Source: Armatimonadetes bacterium Uphvl-Ar1 (GTDB lineage: Bacteria; Armatimonadota; Fimbriimonadia; Fimbriimonadales; Fimbriimonadaceae). From it: DNA of 64,000 nucleotides. This document shows positions 29,874-37,793 of the stretch, piece after piece. A model generated the notes under the pieces. The model searched no databases. It was not told the origin of the DNA and saw only the letters and a program-made list of their open reading frames with translations. Every line of letters starts with the position of its first letter. Position 1 is the first letter of the stretch. Both the position numbers and the translations under genes were made by a program. The stretch is taken from NCBI GenBank assembly GCA_002162075.1, contig CP021423.1, positions 1,736,001 to 1,800,000 on the forward strand. Direction: 5' to 3'.

Positions 29874-29904
29874 GCCCTCCGGCCCTGCAATGGGGCCGGA
29901 GGGC
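29874..29904 (+). terminator. Strong intrinsic terminator
   Basis: GCCCTCCGGCCC, loop TGCAATG, GGGCCGGAGGGC is a perfect 12-bp stem starting nine bases after the lipoprotein stop. The following AACAATAAATTT is only moderately T-rich. Confidence 0.75.
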
Positions 29905-30013
29905 AACAATAAATTTCCCATGAGCTGATTGCTTTCGAAAGAAATTCAATCGGGCACTAACATCGAGTGAGAATTCGTCACCTCGTCTCCGCGGGGAGTA
30001 AACTCACACCTGT

Positions 30014-30964
30014 ATGATCGCCTCGGCCCTTCTCGTCCTCATTACCCTCGTCCCATCCCCAATCGAAGCCAAACTCGCCGCACTCGAGAAAACCAACAAA
30101 TGTGAAATCGGCGCCGCAATCGTCACCCCCACCGAAACCCACTTTTCACGCAAAAACGAGCGATTCTCCCTCCAAAGCGTCATGAAAATGGTCGTCTCCA
30201 TGACCGCTCTTCACCTCGTCGAAAGAGGAAAATGGAAACTCGATCAACCCTTCACCTTTCGATTTTCTGACCTGAGTATTTCCCATCAACCCCTCTCCGA
30301 TGAACTCGGAAACCGCAATTCCATGACGGTCACTCTTGACCAACTCATAGAACTTTCAACCACCGAGTCGTGCAGCGCATCCGTTGATTTTATGATCAGG
30401 AAAATGGGGGGAACCAAAGTTGTCAATGAATTCCTGAAGAAGCACGACATCAAAGGCATGTCAGTGGACCGAGAAGAACGCGAACTCCAAACAAACGTCG
30501 TCGGCCTCACATGGCGACCCGAATTCGTTCACATCGACAAACTCGAAGCCGCCAAAAAACAAATCTCAGAAGACGAACAACACAATGCTTACCGGAGGTA
30601 TCAAATCGACCCACGTGATACGACGACCCCCGCTGCCATGGCCGACCTCCTCAAAAAGCTCGTCCAGGGCAAACTCCTCTCCCCAGAACACACGGCTTAC
30701 TTTATGGGAGTCATGGAACGCACCCAAACCGGTCCCGATCGGCTCAAAGCGGGTGTTCCAGACGGTTGGATTCTGGGGCACAAAACCGGAACCAGCTCGC
30801 GTAGCCGAGGAATCGCCTGGGCAACTAACGATGTCGGCTACGTCCGCAATGAATCTGGAGAGTGGAAAATCATCGTCGCACTGATCAGAAACTCTAAGCA
30901 AACGTACGAAGTCCGGGAAGCAACCATCCGGCAAGTTGCTGAAGTTGCATTTGAGACCAACTGA
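30014..30964 (+). CDS. Class A beta-lactamase homologue with altered SDN motif
   Basis: This is a secreted 316-residue serine beta-lactamase-fold protein with a signal peptide (MIASALLVLITLVPSPIEA). The catalytic S55-V-M-K58 is the SxxK motif. The omega loop DREEREL supplies E155 in the place of Glu166, and HKTGTSS is the KTG motif. The SDN motif reads S119-C120-S121, so Asp and Asn are replaced. Compared with TEM-type enzymes there is an insertion of roughly 20 residues before the TTPAAMADLL helix, as in the A2 subclass. It may be a true lactamase of odd specificity or a related hydrolase. TAAACT lies nine bases before ATG. Confidence 0.85.
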   Translation: MIASALLVLITLVPSPIEAKLAALEKTNKCEIGAAIVTPTETHFSRKNERFSLQSVMKMVVSMTALHLVERGKWKLDQPFTFRFSDLSISHQPLSDELGNRNSMTVTLDQLIELSTTESCSASVDFMIRKMGGTKVVNEFLKKHDIKGMSVDREERELQTNVVGLTWRPEFVHIDKLEAAKKQISEDEQHNAYRRYQIDPRDTTTPAAMADLLKKLVQGKLLSPEHTAYFMGVMERTQTGPDRLKAGVPDGWILGHKTGTSSRSRGIAWATNDVGYVRNESGEWKIIVALIRNSKQTYEVREATIRQVAEVAFETN

Positions 30965-30965
30965 C

Positions 30966-31415
30966 CTAATTGCGGGGCCGACGCTTAGGCCCCTCCATCA
31001 CCCGAACAATCGTCCGCGCCTCAACGCTCGCGTTATTGAAACGTGCCATACCCACAGCCTGACGGATCAAATCAAGTATCGCTGGAGTCTCTAAATCTTC
31101 AACATGGTTTAGTCGTATATGACGAATTCTCGCCCCGGTACCCTTGAGCAACCCTTCGGGATCATCCAGCGATGCTCCATCTGAGAATCCAATGTTGACG
31201 TACTTTGTATAAGCCGGTAAATGAATAAAGTGATCACGGTTCTTTTCCGTGAACCCATAGGCAACCCCAACCGCATTGGTCGCATCCCAAACGGTCTCAA
31301 TACAAGGAGGGAGCAATTCCACCAGCCGATTCCGGAGCCCCCGAGCCAACAGTTGTGTCTCTGCTGGGTAAGGGGCCAAAAACTCGACATATTCAATCGG
31401 TTCAGCCAATTCCAT
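30966..31415 (-). CDS. DUF1801 domain protein
   Basis: A 149-residue cytoplasmic protein of the DUF1801 family (YdhG-like fold). Its core reads LVELLPPCIETVWDATNAVG, YGFTEKNRDHFIHLPAYTKY and VNIGFSDGASLDDPEGLLKG, with the conserved HIRLNHVED stretch near residue 100. The family has no assigned biochemistry. It follows the VOC gene by three bases on the same strand, so they are co-transcribed. It converges with the beta-lactamase gene. Confidence 0.85.
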   Translation of the reverse strand: MELAEPIEYVEFLAPYPAETQLLARGLRNRLVELLPPCIETVWDATNAVGVAYGFTEKNRDHFIHLPAYTKYVNIGFSDGASLDDPEGLLKGTGARIRHIRLNHVEDLETPAILDLIRQAVGMARFNNASVEARTIVRVMEGPKRRPRN

Positions 31416-31418
31416 TGC

Positions 31419-31790
31419 TCAAAGATACCGGGCCACGCTGAAAGTGTTACCTTCACAGTCTTTCACCCGAGCGATATCACAAACCGTCGGAATAGTCACT
31501 TTCGGCATCGTCACTTCCCCGCCATTCTCAAGAATCAACTCCACAACCCGATCAACGTCATCCACCGCAATCGAACACTCAAAGTTTCCAATCAATGTCG
31601 GAAACGGCTCATCCTGCTTTTGCTGGATCGCCGCATGGAGTTCGCCGACTTTACCAAGATAAAACCCCGGAGGACCCCAAGCCTCAAAGTTCCATCCAAA
31701 AACCTCACGATAGAACGTCAAAGCTCGCTCGCAGTCAGTCGCGTTAATCGCGAAGTGAGAAAGTGTGTTGAATCCATTTGTTTCAGCCAT
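31419..31790 (-). CDS. VOC-fold (glyoxalase-like) protein
   Basis: This 123-residue vicinal-oxygen-chelate protein is made of two beta-alpha-beta-beta-beta units: FNTLSHFAINATDCERALTF to the first strand set, then ECSIAVDDVDRVVELILENG and VKDCEGNTFSVARY. It resembles the small lyase/dioxygenase-like proteins often carried with AraC regulators. The metal ligand pattern is partial (H, E), so activity is unsure. The start at 31790 fits the family and has TAGACT seven bases upstream, a leaderless arrangement. It is divergent from the AraC gene. Confidence 0.82.
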   Translation of the reverse strand: MAETNGFNTLSHFAINATDCERALTFYREVFGWNFEAWGPPGFYLGKVGELHAAIQQKQDEPFPTLIGNFECSIAVDDVDRVVELILENGGEVTMPKVTIPTVCDIARVKDCEGNTFSVARYL

Positions 31791-31845
31791 AAAAAAAAGT
31801 CTAGCCGTATTGATCAATGTCAACATAATCCATAATGGTCAAAAA

Positions 31846-32591
31846 ATGTCGCATTTACGACAGTCTTCAGAGAGCGATGTGCTCGTTCGATTCTGGTCAC
31901 TCGATCACCACCGAGCCGAAGAAATTCTGTGGCTTACAAGCTCATGGCCAAAACTCGTCTACTGTCTCGAAGGAACAATCCAAGTAACAACCCACTCCAC
32001 CCTCCACTTACTCCCACCAAACCGCGCGCTTTGGATCAAATCCAATGAACCCAACCCCGCACGCACACTTGGAAAAGCCAAAGTTCGAACACTGTTCTTT
32101 TCTCCAGAAATAGATATCGACAATCCCCCCAAGTTCTCCAAATCCGACCGCTCTTCCGAGAACTGATTGCGGAAGCCTGTCGCATCGGCCCTTTGAATCG
32201 TTCAAAGCCAAGTCACGCATCTCTTTCCAACCTTCTCGTTGAAGAGATCACCTCCGCTCCGACCCAATCAACCAGTATCCCCATGCCGCGATCAGAGTGG
32301 CTCAATAACTGGAGCGTGCAGTACTTGAAAGACCCTTACCTCCCGTTGCCAAATCACTTTTCGCGGCGAACAATTGAACGACTTTTCCTAAAAGAAACAA
32401 ATTTAACTCTTGGCCAATGGTGCCAGCTTGCTCGCGCCATTATCGGATTTCAATCAATCTCCGAAGGACGAACGGTTATCGAAGCATCCGTTGATGCAGG
32501 ATTCACTACGCCAAGCGGTTTCATCCACGCATTCCGAAAACAATTTGGCAAAACCCCCGGCCAAATCTTGAAAACAAATCCCCGTGTTTGA
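31846..32591 (+). CDS. AraC-family transcriptional regulator (one-base frameshift)
   Basis: A regulator with an N-terminal cupin sensor (RFWSLDHHRAEEILWLTSSW, CLEGTIQVTT, LLPPNRALWIKS) and a C-terminal pair of helix-turn-helices (HFSRRTIERLFLKETNLTL and EASVDAGFTTPSGFIHAF, then FGKTPGQI). One C is missing in the run at 32125-32130. Adding it gives DNPPQVLQIRPLFRELIAEA and a continuous 248-residue protein. It is divergent from the VOC-DUF1801 pair with 55 bp between starts and probably controls them. Confidence 0.87.
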
Positions 32592-32607
32592 AGGACAAGC
32601 GGGGGCT

Positions 32608-32784
32608 CTAATTTTTAGAATTAACGTGCAAATGATTAATCCAAAGCACGATCCACCCAATCGGCACGATCAGAATTGCTCTTAGAATTATTACGAAAAT
32701 CGCCCCAAGCCACCAAAAAATTGATATCCTACAACCCCTCCAACCGCTCCTAAAATGATTGGAGGCGCGCTGACACAGCCGCAT
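32608..32784 (-). CDS. Possible small membrane protein
   Basis: A 58-codon frame with a strongly hydrophobic C-terminal half (ISIFWWLGAIFVIILRAILI, then VPIGWIVLWINHLH). The N-terminal half is unlike protein in this frame. A neighbouring frame reads APPIILGAVGGVVGYQFFGG, and one G added near 32703-32706 would join that to the hydrophobic end. It is therefore either this short protein or a frameshifted one of similar size. No family recognised. Confidence 0.35.
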   Translation of the reverse strand: MRLCQRASNHFRSGWRGCRISIFWWLGAIFVIILRAILIVPIGWIVLWINHLHVNSKN

Positions 32785-32828
32785 CCTCGTTGGGCACTCT
32801 CAAAACTTGTCAAACCCGATCAACCCTC

Positions 32829-33293
32829 CTAATTATCCGGCGTCTCATGCCCCATCAAATGCCGAACCGAATACATCTGCCCCGTGTGATATGCCGTATG
32901 GAACGCCATATACTCCACTAAATACCCCCAGGTCCAATCATCTCGCGCCGAACTCGTCGCCGACAAATCAGGCCGATCCGCCAAAAATTTCGCCTTCGCC
33001 AATTCATAAATCCGCTTGACTTCCCCATAAACTCCCTCCGCCCCCAAATCCAAAACCAACGGATCATCAATCGTGTGCGGATAGTAGCGAGTGCTTTCCA
33101 CCCGCAAAGGACTTTCAAAGTCCTCCAGAAAGTAATTCCCAAACGCACACCCAACGTGCGACGCCAACTCCCCAACACTCAGCAATCTCGGATCCGCCCG
33201 CACCCAGACGTCGGCGTCAGCCAGCCCTCCAAACGCCTCCCCCATCTCCCAAATCGCCGAATCCACCGCCGCAAACGCTTCTTCGTGAGTCAT
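32829..33293 (-). CDS. DinB-like four-helix protein
   Basis: A 154-residue protein with the DinB/YfiT layout: four helices with His residues positioned to bind a metal (the LASHVGCAFGNYFLE helix near residue 45, and EYMAFHTAYHTGQMYSVRHL near 128-147). The HxxxH pair near the C-terminus is the clearest signature. Relatives include thiol-dependent S-transferases, and the substrate here is unknown. It stands alone. Confidence 0.82.
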   Translation of the reverse strand: MTHEEAFAAVDSAIWEMGEAFGGLADADVWVRADPRLLSVGELASHVGCAFGNYFLEDFESPLRVESTRYYPHTIDDPLVLDLGAEGVYGEVKRIYELAKAKFLADRPDLSATSSARDDWTWGYLVEYMAFHTAYHTGQMYSVRHLMGHETPDN

Positions 33294-33342
33294 GCTAAGA
33301 GGCTACCCTGACCCTCAAGTCACGCTAACATTAAAAGTTCAA

Positions 33343-33393
33343 CCCACAAACAAAAAAAACCGCCCAATCGGACGGTTTTAGGTTCAAATTCGA
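33343..33393. repeat. Left copy of a tRNA-flank duplication, with terminator hairpin
   Basis: AAAAACCGCCC, AATCG, GACGGTTTT, then AGGTTCAAATTCG matches the sequence just downstream of the tRNA-Lys gene at 35232-35272 almost base for base. As a hairpin (AAAACCGTCC..GGGCGGTTTTTTTT on the minus strand) it is an intrinsic terminator. Here there is no tRNA beside it. Confidence 0.7.
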
Positions 33394-33491
33394 GGTTGAC
33401 CTTTATGGCAAAGATCAACAGTTCGTGCAGGATCAGTTGTGGGAGCTTTGCGTTGAGGCGAAGGCGCCGATTATCTCGGCGTGGACTTGAA
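33390..33491 (+). pseudogene. Short 3' coding remnant
   Basis: A frame entering from the repeat reads FEVDLYGKDQQFVQDQLWEL and CVEAKAPIISAWT before a stop. Its amino-acid makeup looks like genuine protein (acidic helix, then a hydrophobic end), but there is no start or upstream part. I take it to be the end of a gene cut off at the repeat. Family not recognised. Confidence 0.35.
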
Positions 33492-33571
33492 TAAGCAATC
33501 CCCCAGCTTTGGAGGCAATCATTGCTTTTCTTAAAGCTGAAGAATTTTTTCGGCATAATACTGAAATTACT

Positions 33572-35017
33572 ATGGAAAAAAAGCCGCTGTGGATCAACGC
33601 CGCTCCACTGGGTGCTGCTCTCGTAATCTGGATTGCACTGACCGGATTTGAACCTGAACAGAGAACTGTCGGTACAATTTTCGCGCTGACGGTTGGGCTT
33701 TGGATCACGGAGACTGTGCCGCAAGCCGTTACCGCACTGATCAGTTCGGCTCTTCTCGTACTTCTTGGCGGGCTCAAAGAAAAAGACGTCTTTGCCGCCT
33801 ATGGCGACCCGACGATTCCGCTGTTTATCGGCAGCTTTATCTTGGCCAAGTCCATGGAGATATCGGGGCTCGGCAATCGATTCGCTTTGATCATTCTCAG
33901 CCGAAAAGGTTTTACTAAATCTCCCGCGTTGCTTTTACTTGCGCTCGGCGGGATCTCGTGTGCGATTTCGCTTTTCATTTCTAACACTGCCACGACGGCT
34001 ATTCTTCTGCCCATTGGGCTAAGCATGCTTGGTGCTTTAGGAAACGATCATAAGGGATCGACCTATGCGATAGCGGTTATGCTAATGCTGACCTGGGGTT
34101 CAAGCGTTGCGGTTGGAGTTCCTGTCGGAACACCACCCAATCTTATTGGCATGGATATGATTGAGCAGTCGACCGGCACCCGGATCACATTTCTCCAATG
34201 GATGACATTTGGTATGCCCATTACCATCGCAATGCTCTTTGCTTGCTGGGGGGTACTCCGGATGCTCTATGGGAAACAAGCCCCCGATACAGCACCAGCG
34301 ACTGAGACCGCAAGAGTGAGCCTCGCGGCTCTAGGTGCGCTTACTCTTCCTCAGCGAAACACCCTCATCGCATTTGCCGTTGCACTCGCATTGTGGATCC
34401 TCCCCGACTTCATGGGAGTTGCACTTGGAAAGGATCACGAAGTAGCGACATGGGCTGTCAAAGCGATTCCCCCAAGTGTTGCAGCTCTAGTGGCGACATC
34501 CCTACTGTTTGTGCTTCCGAACAGCGATCCCGAAACTCGAATGACCTGGCAAAAAGCGACGACTATCGACTGGGGAATTATATTGCTCTTCGCCGGTGGG
34601 ATCGCGCTCGGTCAAGCAATGTTCCAAACAGGACTGGCAAAGGAGTTGGGAACGATGGCCGCTCAAGCTTCCGGGGCAAACAGTATCTGGACTATCACTG
34701 CACTATGCACGGCAGCAGCAATCATTTTGAGTGAACTTGCAAGCAATACGGCAGCGGCAACCACATTGGTGCCGGTTTCGATTGGATTAGCGCAAGGAGC
34801 CGAAGTTTCGCCGATCGCTCCAGCATTGGGGGTTGCGCTTGGAGCGAGTCTGGGATTCATGTTGCCCGTTAGCACCGCTCCAAACGCCATTGTTTACAGC
34901 TCCGGGTTAGTCCCTCCTAAGGAAATGATGAAAGCAGGTGTGCTCCTCGATATTGTCGGCTTCCTGGTCACCGTCGCAGGGCTCTACCTGTTCTTGCCGC
35001 TGGCAGGGCTCAATTAG
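33572..35017 (+). CDS. SLC13 (DASS) family anion/sodium symporter
   Basis: Members carry dicarboxylates, citrate or sulfate with sodium through the inner membrane. The 481-residue protein has about 11 hydrophobic segments and both repeated SNT signatures: SNTATTAILLPI near residue 138 and SNTAAATTLVPV near 392, with the ligand loops VGTPPNLIGM and STAPNAIVYSSG. Start 33572 places MEKKPLWINAAPLG at the N-terminus, while an upstream in-frame ATG at 33509 adds an atypical leader. Codon use is visibly less C-biased than neighbours, and the gene sits between two copies of the tRNA-flank repeat. Confidence 0.9.
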   Translation: MEKKPLWINAAPLGAALVIWIALTGFEPEQRTVGTIFALTVGLWITETVPQAVTALISSALLVLLGGLKEKDVFAAYGDPTIPLFIGSFILAKSMEISGLGNRFALIILSRKGFTKSPALLLLALGGISCAISLFISNTATTAILLPIGLSMLGALGNDHKGSTYAIAVMLMLTWGSSVAVGVPVGTPPNLIGMDMIEQSTGTRITFLQWMTFGMPITIAMLFACWGVLRMLYGKQAPDTAPATETARVSLAALGALTLPQRNTLIAFAVALALWILPDFMGVALGKDHEVATWAVKAIPPSVAALVATSLLFVLPNSDPETRMTWQKATTIDWGIILLFAGGIALGQAMFQTGLAKELGTMAAQASGANSIWTITALCTAAAIILSELASNTAAATTLVPVSIGLAQGAEVSPIAPALGVALGASLGFMLPVSTAPNAIVYSSGLVPPKEMMKAGVLLDIVGFLVTVAGLYLFLPLAGLN

Positions 35018-35117
35018 AAATGCACGCCTCGGTCAACATGATTGTAGAAATCGTGGATGCCAAGTGAGAAAAATGCAATCCGTCACTTTTAAAGTCAAAA
35101 GTTTTTAGATTTCCACC

Positions 35118-35231
35118 ATGATCGCGACTGTTTTGACTCAGGAGCCTTCAAAAGTCAGTTTCTTCAAGGCTGTTGAAAACGTATCGAATTTCTCATCTGT
35201 CAACAATGCTACCAAACATTCGGTATCCTAA
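35118..35231 (+). CDS. Possible 37-codon peptide
   Basis: ATG at 35118 opens a frame starting MIATVLTQEPSKVSFFKAVE and ending at the right repeat copy. The composition is protein-like but there is no clear ribosome site or family. It may be the 5' stub of a gene truncated at the repeat. The rest of 35018-35117 shows nothing. Confidence 0.25.
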   Translation: MIATVLTQEPSKVSFFKAVENVSNFSSVNNATKHSVS

Positions 35232-35272
35232 CAAAAAAACCGCCCAACGGGACGGTTTTAGGTTCAAATTCG
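35229..35272. repeat. Right copy of the tRNA-flank duplication; tRNA-Lys terminator
   Basis: AACAAAAAAACCGCCC, AACG, GGACGGTTTT, then AGGTTCAAATTCG. On the minus strand this is the intrinsic terminator of tRNA-Lys (AAAACCGTCC..GGGCGGTTTTTTT). The left copy lies 1.9 kb away beyond the SLC13 gene. Confidence 0.75.
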
Positions 35273-35348
<76 letters not shown>

Positions 35349-35404
35349 ACGATGAACAAAAAGATACCCAAAACAAACCCAAGTCCCAAACTAAACTCCG
35401 ACCA

Positions 35405-35929
35405 GTGACCCAAATCCGACTCGCCACCCCCCAAGACCAACCCCAAATCATTACTCTCGTTCAAACCGTATATCAAGAATTCAACTTCGGCTGGGATCCC
35501 GAAGGCTATCACAAAGACCTCTATAACATCGCTGGACACTTCCAACCCCCCAACGCATTCTGGGTCGCCGAAGAAAACAACGAAATCGTCGGATGCATCG
35601 GCCTAGAAATCTTCCCCGCTCTCCCCGGCGAACCCAACCAACTGACAACCCAAAGCGGACAAATCCGAATCGCGACCGCCGACTGCGAACTCGTCCGGCT
35701 CTATGTCAATGCCAACCAAAGAGGCAAAAAGATCGGCCTCCAACTCTGCCAAACCTGCATCGCCCATGCCCAGTCACAGAACTGCTGCGTCATGGAAATC
35801 TGGTCGGACAAAGTTCTTCACCAAGCCCACCGGCTATACCAGTCTCTGGGCGCAAAAATCATCGGCGAACGCCTCTGTCCCCCGCCGGACGAAGACCCCG
35901 AATGGGGAATGATCCTAACTCTCGGCTAA
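35405..35929 (+). CDS. GNAT family N-acetyltransferase
   Basis: A 174-residue acyltransferase with the GNAT order: N-terminal IRLATPQDQPQIITLVQTVY, the beta-strand FWVAEENNEIVGCIGLEIFP, the VRLYVNANQRGKKIGLQLCQ acetyl-CoA loop (R/Q-x-x-G-x-x type) and the MEIWSDKVLHQAHRLYQSLG helix with the final YQSLGA motif. The start is GTG at 35405. The translin gene follows 10 bp later on the same strand. The acceptor is unknown. Confidence 0.87.
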   Translation: MTQIRLATPQDQPQIITLVQTVYQEFNFGWDPEGYHKDLYNIAGHFQPPNAFWVAEENNEIVGCIGLEIFPALPGEPNQLTTQSGQIRIATADCELVRLYVNANQRGKKIGLQLCQTCIAHAQSQNCCVMEIWSDKVLHQAHRLYQSLGAKIIGERLCPPPDEDPEWGMILTLG

Positions 35930-35939
35930 ACTCAAGCGT

Positions 35940-36560
35940 ATGTCCTGGGATCAAACCATCAACCAACTCAAGTCCGAAATGGACGCCAAACACGCCGCCC
36001 GGGAAGATGCCCTCAAAGCCGCACGATCCCTCATCCAAACCTGCAGCAAATGCATCAAGACGATCCATCGCAACAACTTCGCCGAAGCCCAAAATCTCCT
36101 CAACCAAGCCTACGAACAAGCTGCCGAAGCTCGAATCCAGGTCAACGAACACCCCGAAATTGAATACGCTGGCTATCTCCAAGATGCCGAAAAAGAACTC
36201 GTCGAAGCCGCAGGATGCCTTGCCCTCGCGCAAAATCAACCCCTACCCACCTACCAAGACCTCAACGTCAATGCCACTAGCTACCTTAACGGTATGGGGG
36301 AATGTGCCTCCGAAATGCGCCGATTTGTCCTCGACCAAATGCGAGCCGGAAACCTGCCTGAAGCCGAGCGCCTCCTCTACCACATGGAAGAAATCTACGA
36401 CGACCTCACAACCTTTGACTACCCCGACGGCCTCACCGGCGGATTACGCCGAACGTGCGACGCTCTACGCGCTGTCATCGAGCGAACTCGGGCCGATCTC
36501 ACCCTCACAAAAATCCAACACGACCTCATCACTGAACTTAAAAATGCGAAAAAAGCCTAA
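35940..36560 (+). CDS. Bacterial translin family protein
   Basis: Translin is an all-helical protein that in eukaryotes, with TRAX, forms the C3PO endoribonuclease; translins also occur in archaea and some bacteria. The 206-residue sequence shows the family pattern: CSKCIKTIHRNNFAEAQNLL near residue 35, YAGYLQDAEKELVEAAGCLA near 77-96, ATSYLNGMGECASEMRRFVL near 112-131, MEEIYDDLTTFDYPDGLTGG and the LRRTCDALRAVIERTRADL end. An RNA-binding role is inferred. TAAACT seven bases before ATG suggests its own leaderless promoter. Confidence 0.85.
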   Translation: MSWDQTINQLKSEMDAKHAAREDALKAARSLIQTCSKCIKTIHRNNFAEAQNLLNQAYEQAAEARIQVNEHPEIEYAGYLQDAEKELVEAAGCLALAQNQPLPTYQDLNVNATSYLNGMGECASEMRRFVLDQMRAGNLPEAERLLYHMEEIYDDLTTFDYPDGLTGGLRRTCDALRAVIERTRADLTLTKIQHDLITELKNAKKA

Positions 36561-36604
36561 TCTGTACAAAAAAGTATTGTTTCCTGGGTAATGTCAGTGA
36601 TGCT

Positions 36605-36979
36605 ATGAAGCAAGAATCGCATCCTGAGCCTTCAACTCAGGTCTGCCCGTTCTCTGGCCACAACCCCAGCCTCAGCGCAGAAAAAAAAGCCGCCGCCGGA
36701 TTCGTCGCCGTCAACTATATCGACTGTAAACCCCACTATCAAGAGCGGTTCGAGTGCCTCTTTTGCACCCGCGCCCGCGCAATCGACCGATTGGAAGGGT
36801 TCATCGGCATGCACGTCCTCAAGTGCCACAAAGAAGGCGAACCCTATCTCGTCGTCAGCTATTGGAAAGATGAGGCAAGCTTCAACGCTTGGGTGGGATC
36901 ACCCGAATTTCTGGAAGGTCACAAGCGAGGGTTCGAAGATCTCCCTGAAGCCAAGCGGCGCGGCGAAGAACCCCCATGA
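36605..36979 (+). CDS. IsdG/HmoB-like antibiotic monooxygenase-fold protein
   Basis: A 124-residue ferredoxin-like alpha+beta barrel of the ABM type: FVAVNYIDCKPHYQERFECL, the RAIDRLEGFIGMHVLKCHK strand pair, YLVVSYWKDEASFNAWVGSP and FLEGHKRGFED. Heme-degrading IsdG/HmoB proteins share the late Trp and His seen here. A 30-residue N-terminal extension carries CPFSGH, possibly a heme or metal contact. The next gene encodes a c-type heme protein, which fits a heme-related role but does not prove it. Confidence 0.8.
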   Translation: MKQESHPEPSTQVCPFSGHNPSLSAEKKAAAGFVAVNYIDCKPHYQERFECLFCTRARAIDRLEGFIGMHVLKCHKEGEPYLVVSYWKDEASFNAWVGSPEFLEGHKRGFEDLPEAKRRGEEPP

Positions 36980-37070
36980 CCAGCGACTTCAAAACCTACT
37001 CCATTCTCACAGATTGAGGAACTGAATCTATTGGCCCTCGTGTACGTCAAAGTGAAAACGAGGGCAAAAT

Positions 37071-37697
37071 ATGAAACTCTTCATCCTCCCAATCATCGCC
37101 GCTGGTGTGGCGACCGTATCCGTCACGAGCCCCGCTCCAAGTGCCGATGATCTCCAAGCCCAAAGATTCTTGGCCGAAGCCGATACCATCCTCAGCATCT
37201 ATCCTGATGATAACAATTTTGGAGTAAGCAGACTGCCGGCCATGCATGGTAGAAATTATTTTGACAATCGCAAGCCGGTTGAAAAACCATGTGCCGAAGC
37301 ATGGGGAAGCTTGGAAAACTCCAACTACCTCGCACTCAAATCTTGGGGACAGTTTGATAAAAATGGCGTACCCCAAAGAGACTCCGTGATGTCCGGACAC
37401 TACCAATTAAACTGGAGTCCAATCACCGCAAACGACGAATCAAGCCAAAACCTCAACAATTATCATAACGCAGAAGAAAGGTTCCATCGCGAAATTGGAC
37501 CAAGAGCAGCCGCTGCTCTATATAATTCCGGTGAAAAAATATCCCGACTTGAATTCCAGTATGTCAAAGAACGAGCCGTCCTCGATCTCCGTGCAATTTA
37601 TCCCTCGAGCAAGGCCTGCCTCAGCTGTCACCAGGATGTCCAGCCCGGAAAACCCATCGGAGTTCTTGGCCTCCTCCGACTTCCCAAGCAAAAGTAG
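37071..37697 (+). CDS. DUF3365-like exported c-type heme protein
   Basis: A 208-residue exported protein (signal peptide MKLFILPIIAAGVATVSVTS) with one heme-binding CLSCH near residue 183. The preceding block REIGPRAAAALYNSGEKISR and the ending GKPIGVLGLLRL resemble DUF3365/Tll0287 heme-sensor modules, in which a single c-type heme is bound by CxxCH. It probably acts outside the membrane as a redox or gas sensor or as a carrier. No cytochrome c maturation gene is in the window. Confidence 0.75.
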   Translation: MKLFILPIIAAGVATVSVTSPAPSADDLQAQRFLAEADTILSIYPDDNNFGVSRLPAMHGRNYFDNRKPVEKPCAEAWGSLENSNYLALKSWGQFDKNGVPQRDSVMSGHYQLNWSPITANDESSQNLNNYHNAEERFHREIGPRAAAALYNSGEKISRLEFQYVKERAVLDLRAIYPSSKACLSCHQDVQPGKPIGVLGLLRLPKQK

Positions 37698-37749
37698 TCC
37701 CAAAACGTACGAACAAAACAATTCTTGAAGTTCCCAAACAACATCAAAA

Positions 37750-37786
37750 TTAGTTTGAGATGACCCAGGATTTTAGGTCAAACTAA
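37750..37786. promoter_or_regulatory. Inverted repeat upstream of the tricorn-like gene
   Basis: TTAGTTTGA (37750-37758) and its exact complement TCAAACTAA (37778-37786) are separated by 19 bases and end eight bases before the first ATG. The spacing places half-sites 28 bp apart, nearly three helical turns, as expected for a dimeric repressor site. It could also be a cruciform. Confidence 0.45.
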
Positions 37787-37793
37787 CTTTGGT

